In this document: positions 5,411 through 6,171 of the stretch, one piece after another
Layout of the letters: each line of letters begins with the position of its first letter
How positions within the stretch are numbered: the stretch's first letter is position 1
Position numbers and translations under genes: made by a program
From: Actinomycetota bacterium
GTDB taxonomy: Bacteria > Actinomycetota > Humimicrobiia > Humimicrobiales > Humimicrobiaceae
Reading direction: 5' to 3'
DNA: 6,171 nucleotides
NCBI GenBank assembly: GCA_018400395.1
Contig: JAGYMN010000071.1
Location: forward strand, 1-6,171
Notes under the pieces: generated by a model
The model's database searches: none
What the model saw: only the letters and a program-made list of their open reading frames with translations
Told to the model about the DNA's origin: nothing

Positions 5411-5791
5411 ATGGATATAAGTAAGCTAAAGAAAAAAATACATTTTCTGGAACAGCAGAGAAAAAAGATCCTTGACTACCTGCTTAACCCCAAAGAGATG
5501 GTATCTGGTTCTGTATATACTGCCTACAAAAAGTGCGGAAACAAAAACTGCCGCTGCGCAAGAGGAGAACTTCACGGCCCCTTTAGCTACCTGTCAAAGA
5601 AAGTAGATGGAAAAACTACCCTTACCTTCATAAGAAGAGAAGATGAAGATAGAATAGTAAAGCAGGCCCAAAATTATAGAAAATACACCAAGGCAATGGC
5701 CAGGCTGAGTAGGATAAACAGAAAAATTTATGATTATGTAAAAAAGATAAAAGAGGCTAAAACCAAAAATTATGACAAAAGAGAGGCATAA
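5411..5791 (+). CDS. DUF6788-like transposase-associated protein
   Basis: The product is a 126-residue, strongly basic protein. An N-terminal helix rich in Lys/Gln (residues 4-24, likely coiled coil) leads into a Cys cluster, KCGNKNCRCARGELHGP (41-57), with C42, C47, C49 and H55 as probable metal ligands. A short beta-rich part with LSKKVDGKTTLTFI (61-74) and a C-terminal helix (79-117) follow. This layout matches the small DUF6788-type proteins found beside transposases. The function of the family is not established; DNA binding during transposition is an inference. No Shine-Dalgarno precedes the ATG, and no in-frame alternative start is near, so translation may be inefficient or use a very short leader. 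The last 20 bases overlap the start of the transposase-like frame, suggesting coupled translation. The gene appears intact, unlike its partner. Confidence 0.75.
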   Translation: MDISKLKKKIHFLEQQRKKILDYLLNPKEMVSGSVYTAYKKCGNKNCRCARGELHGPFSYLSKKVDGKTTLTFIRREDEDRIVKQAQNYRKYTKAMARLSRINRKIYDYVKKIKEAKTKNYDKREA

Positions 5792-6171
5792 GTATTTTGT
5801 CTATACCCAGAATAAAGAAGAAGTTAGAAAGTCACTTATCTCTGGGGATATAGACTACGGCTCCTTTTCTAAGATGGAATTGTAGATGAATTTTTTGCCT
5901 TCCTTTTTGCCACTGATTTTTTTACTTTCTGCGGGCAAAGCTATCCCAGCCCCAGGGCAAAGGTAGAGGTTCCCCCCTGGTTTCTTCTGGCCTTCCTTAT
6001 TGGGGGCAAGATGTATGGGGAGGAGGCATTTTCTAATATCCCCTATGTACTGAAGAACGGAACTATATTAAAGATGCTGGGGCTAAACCTGGGACCGGTT
6101 CCCGGTTTTAACAAGAATATGGTTTTAATAAAAGAGAAGACTTTGAATTTATGTATACAGTTTTTGATTTC
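5772..6171 (+). pseudogene. Transposase, N-terminal part, frameshifted and cut by window end
   Basis: An ATG at 5772, inside the end of the previous gene, starts MTKERHKYFVYTQNKEEVRK and continues to KME before a stop at 5883-5885. The frame one base back is open from 5873 and carries on the same protein: IVDEFFAFLFATDFFTFCG, PPWFLLAFLIGGKMYGEEAF, SNIPYVLKNGTILKMLG and NLGPVPGFN. One missing base near 5877-5879 joins the two parts as KM-D/E-IVDEFF. The pattern resembles the helical N-terminal region of DDE transposases that travel with DUF6788-like genes; the catalytic domain would lie to the right, outside the window. Near 6120 a second frame change is possible. No slippery heptamer occurs at the first break, so mutation or sequence error is likelier than programmed frameshifting. 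Confidence 0.65.

Larger units (their letters stand above)
5310..6171 (+). mobile_element. Insertion-sequence-like module, right end outside window
   Basis: A DUF6788-like zinc-motif gene is followed, with overlap, by a broken transposase-like gene on the same strand, an arrangement typical of transposable elements in low-GC anaerobes. The left boundary is not proven; the inverted repeat at 5268-5309 is the best candidate. The right end is beyond the window, so no terminal repeat pair or target duplication can be tested. The opposite orientation to the thi operon and the apparent debris at 4946-5219 support insertion into the intergenic space behind the operon promoter. Confidence 0.5.

Noticed and set aside
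5873..5885. Programmed -1 frameshift in the transposase
   Set aside because: No X-XXY-YYZ slippery heptamer lies in the allowed interval, and no strong downstream structure was seen; a simple indel is the more economical reading.
1..6171. CRISPR arrays, tRNA or rRNA genes
   Set aside because: No regularly spaced repeats, no cloverleaf-like segment and no rRNA-like sequence were seen on either strand.

Overview
The window reads as a segment of an AT-rich, probably anaerobic bacterial chromosome. I cannot assign a phylum. The short ThiC form (426 residues, no long N-terminal domain) and the pairing of a DUF6788-like protein with a transposase recall clostridial, thermophilic or candidate-phylum genomes, but this is only an impression.

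Layout. Positions 1-678 (+) hold the C-terminal two thirds of an aldo/keto reductase whose upstream part changes reading frame at least once. Positions 754-4897 (-) form the core of the window: a thiamine operon transcribed right to left as TPP riboswitch, intrinsic terminator, a possible 28-codon leader ORF, thiM, thiE, thiC and thiL. Positions 4946-5219 hold a purine-rich stretch that may be a decayed coding region. Positions 5268-5309 form a strong imperfect inverted repeat. From about 5358 to the right edge (+) lies an insertion-sequence-like module: a candidate promoter, an intact DUF6788-like gene, and an overlapping transposase gene broken by a frameshift and cut by the window end.

How the genes work together. 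ThiC makes the pyrimidine HMP-P. ThiM phosphorylates salvaged hydroxyethylthiazole. ThiE joins thiazole phosphate to HMP-PP to give thiamine phosphate, and ThiL phosphorylates this to thiamine pyrophosphate (TPP). TPP then binds the leader aptamer and favours the terminator, closing a feedback loop. ThiD (HMP-P to HMP-PP) and the thiazole synthesis genes are not in the window, so they lie elsewhere or the cell relies on thiazole salvage.

The thi genes are intact, whereas apparent frameshifts occur at both outer ends. The least explained items are the small ORF between the riboswitch terminator and thiM, the one-residue-shorter cysteine motif of ThiC, and the 5268-5309 inverted repeat. I found no clearly new multi-gene system.
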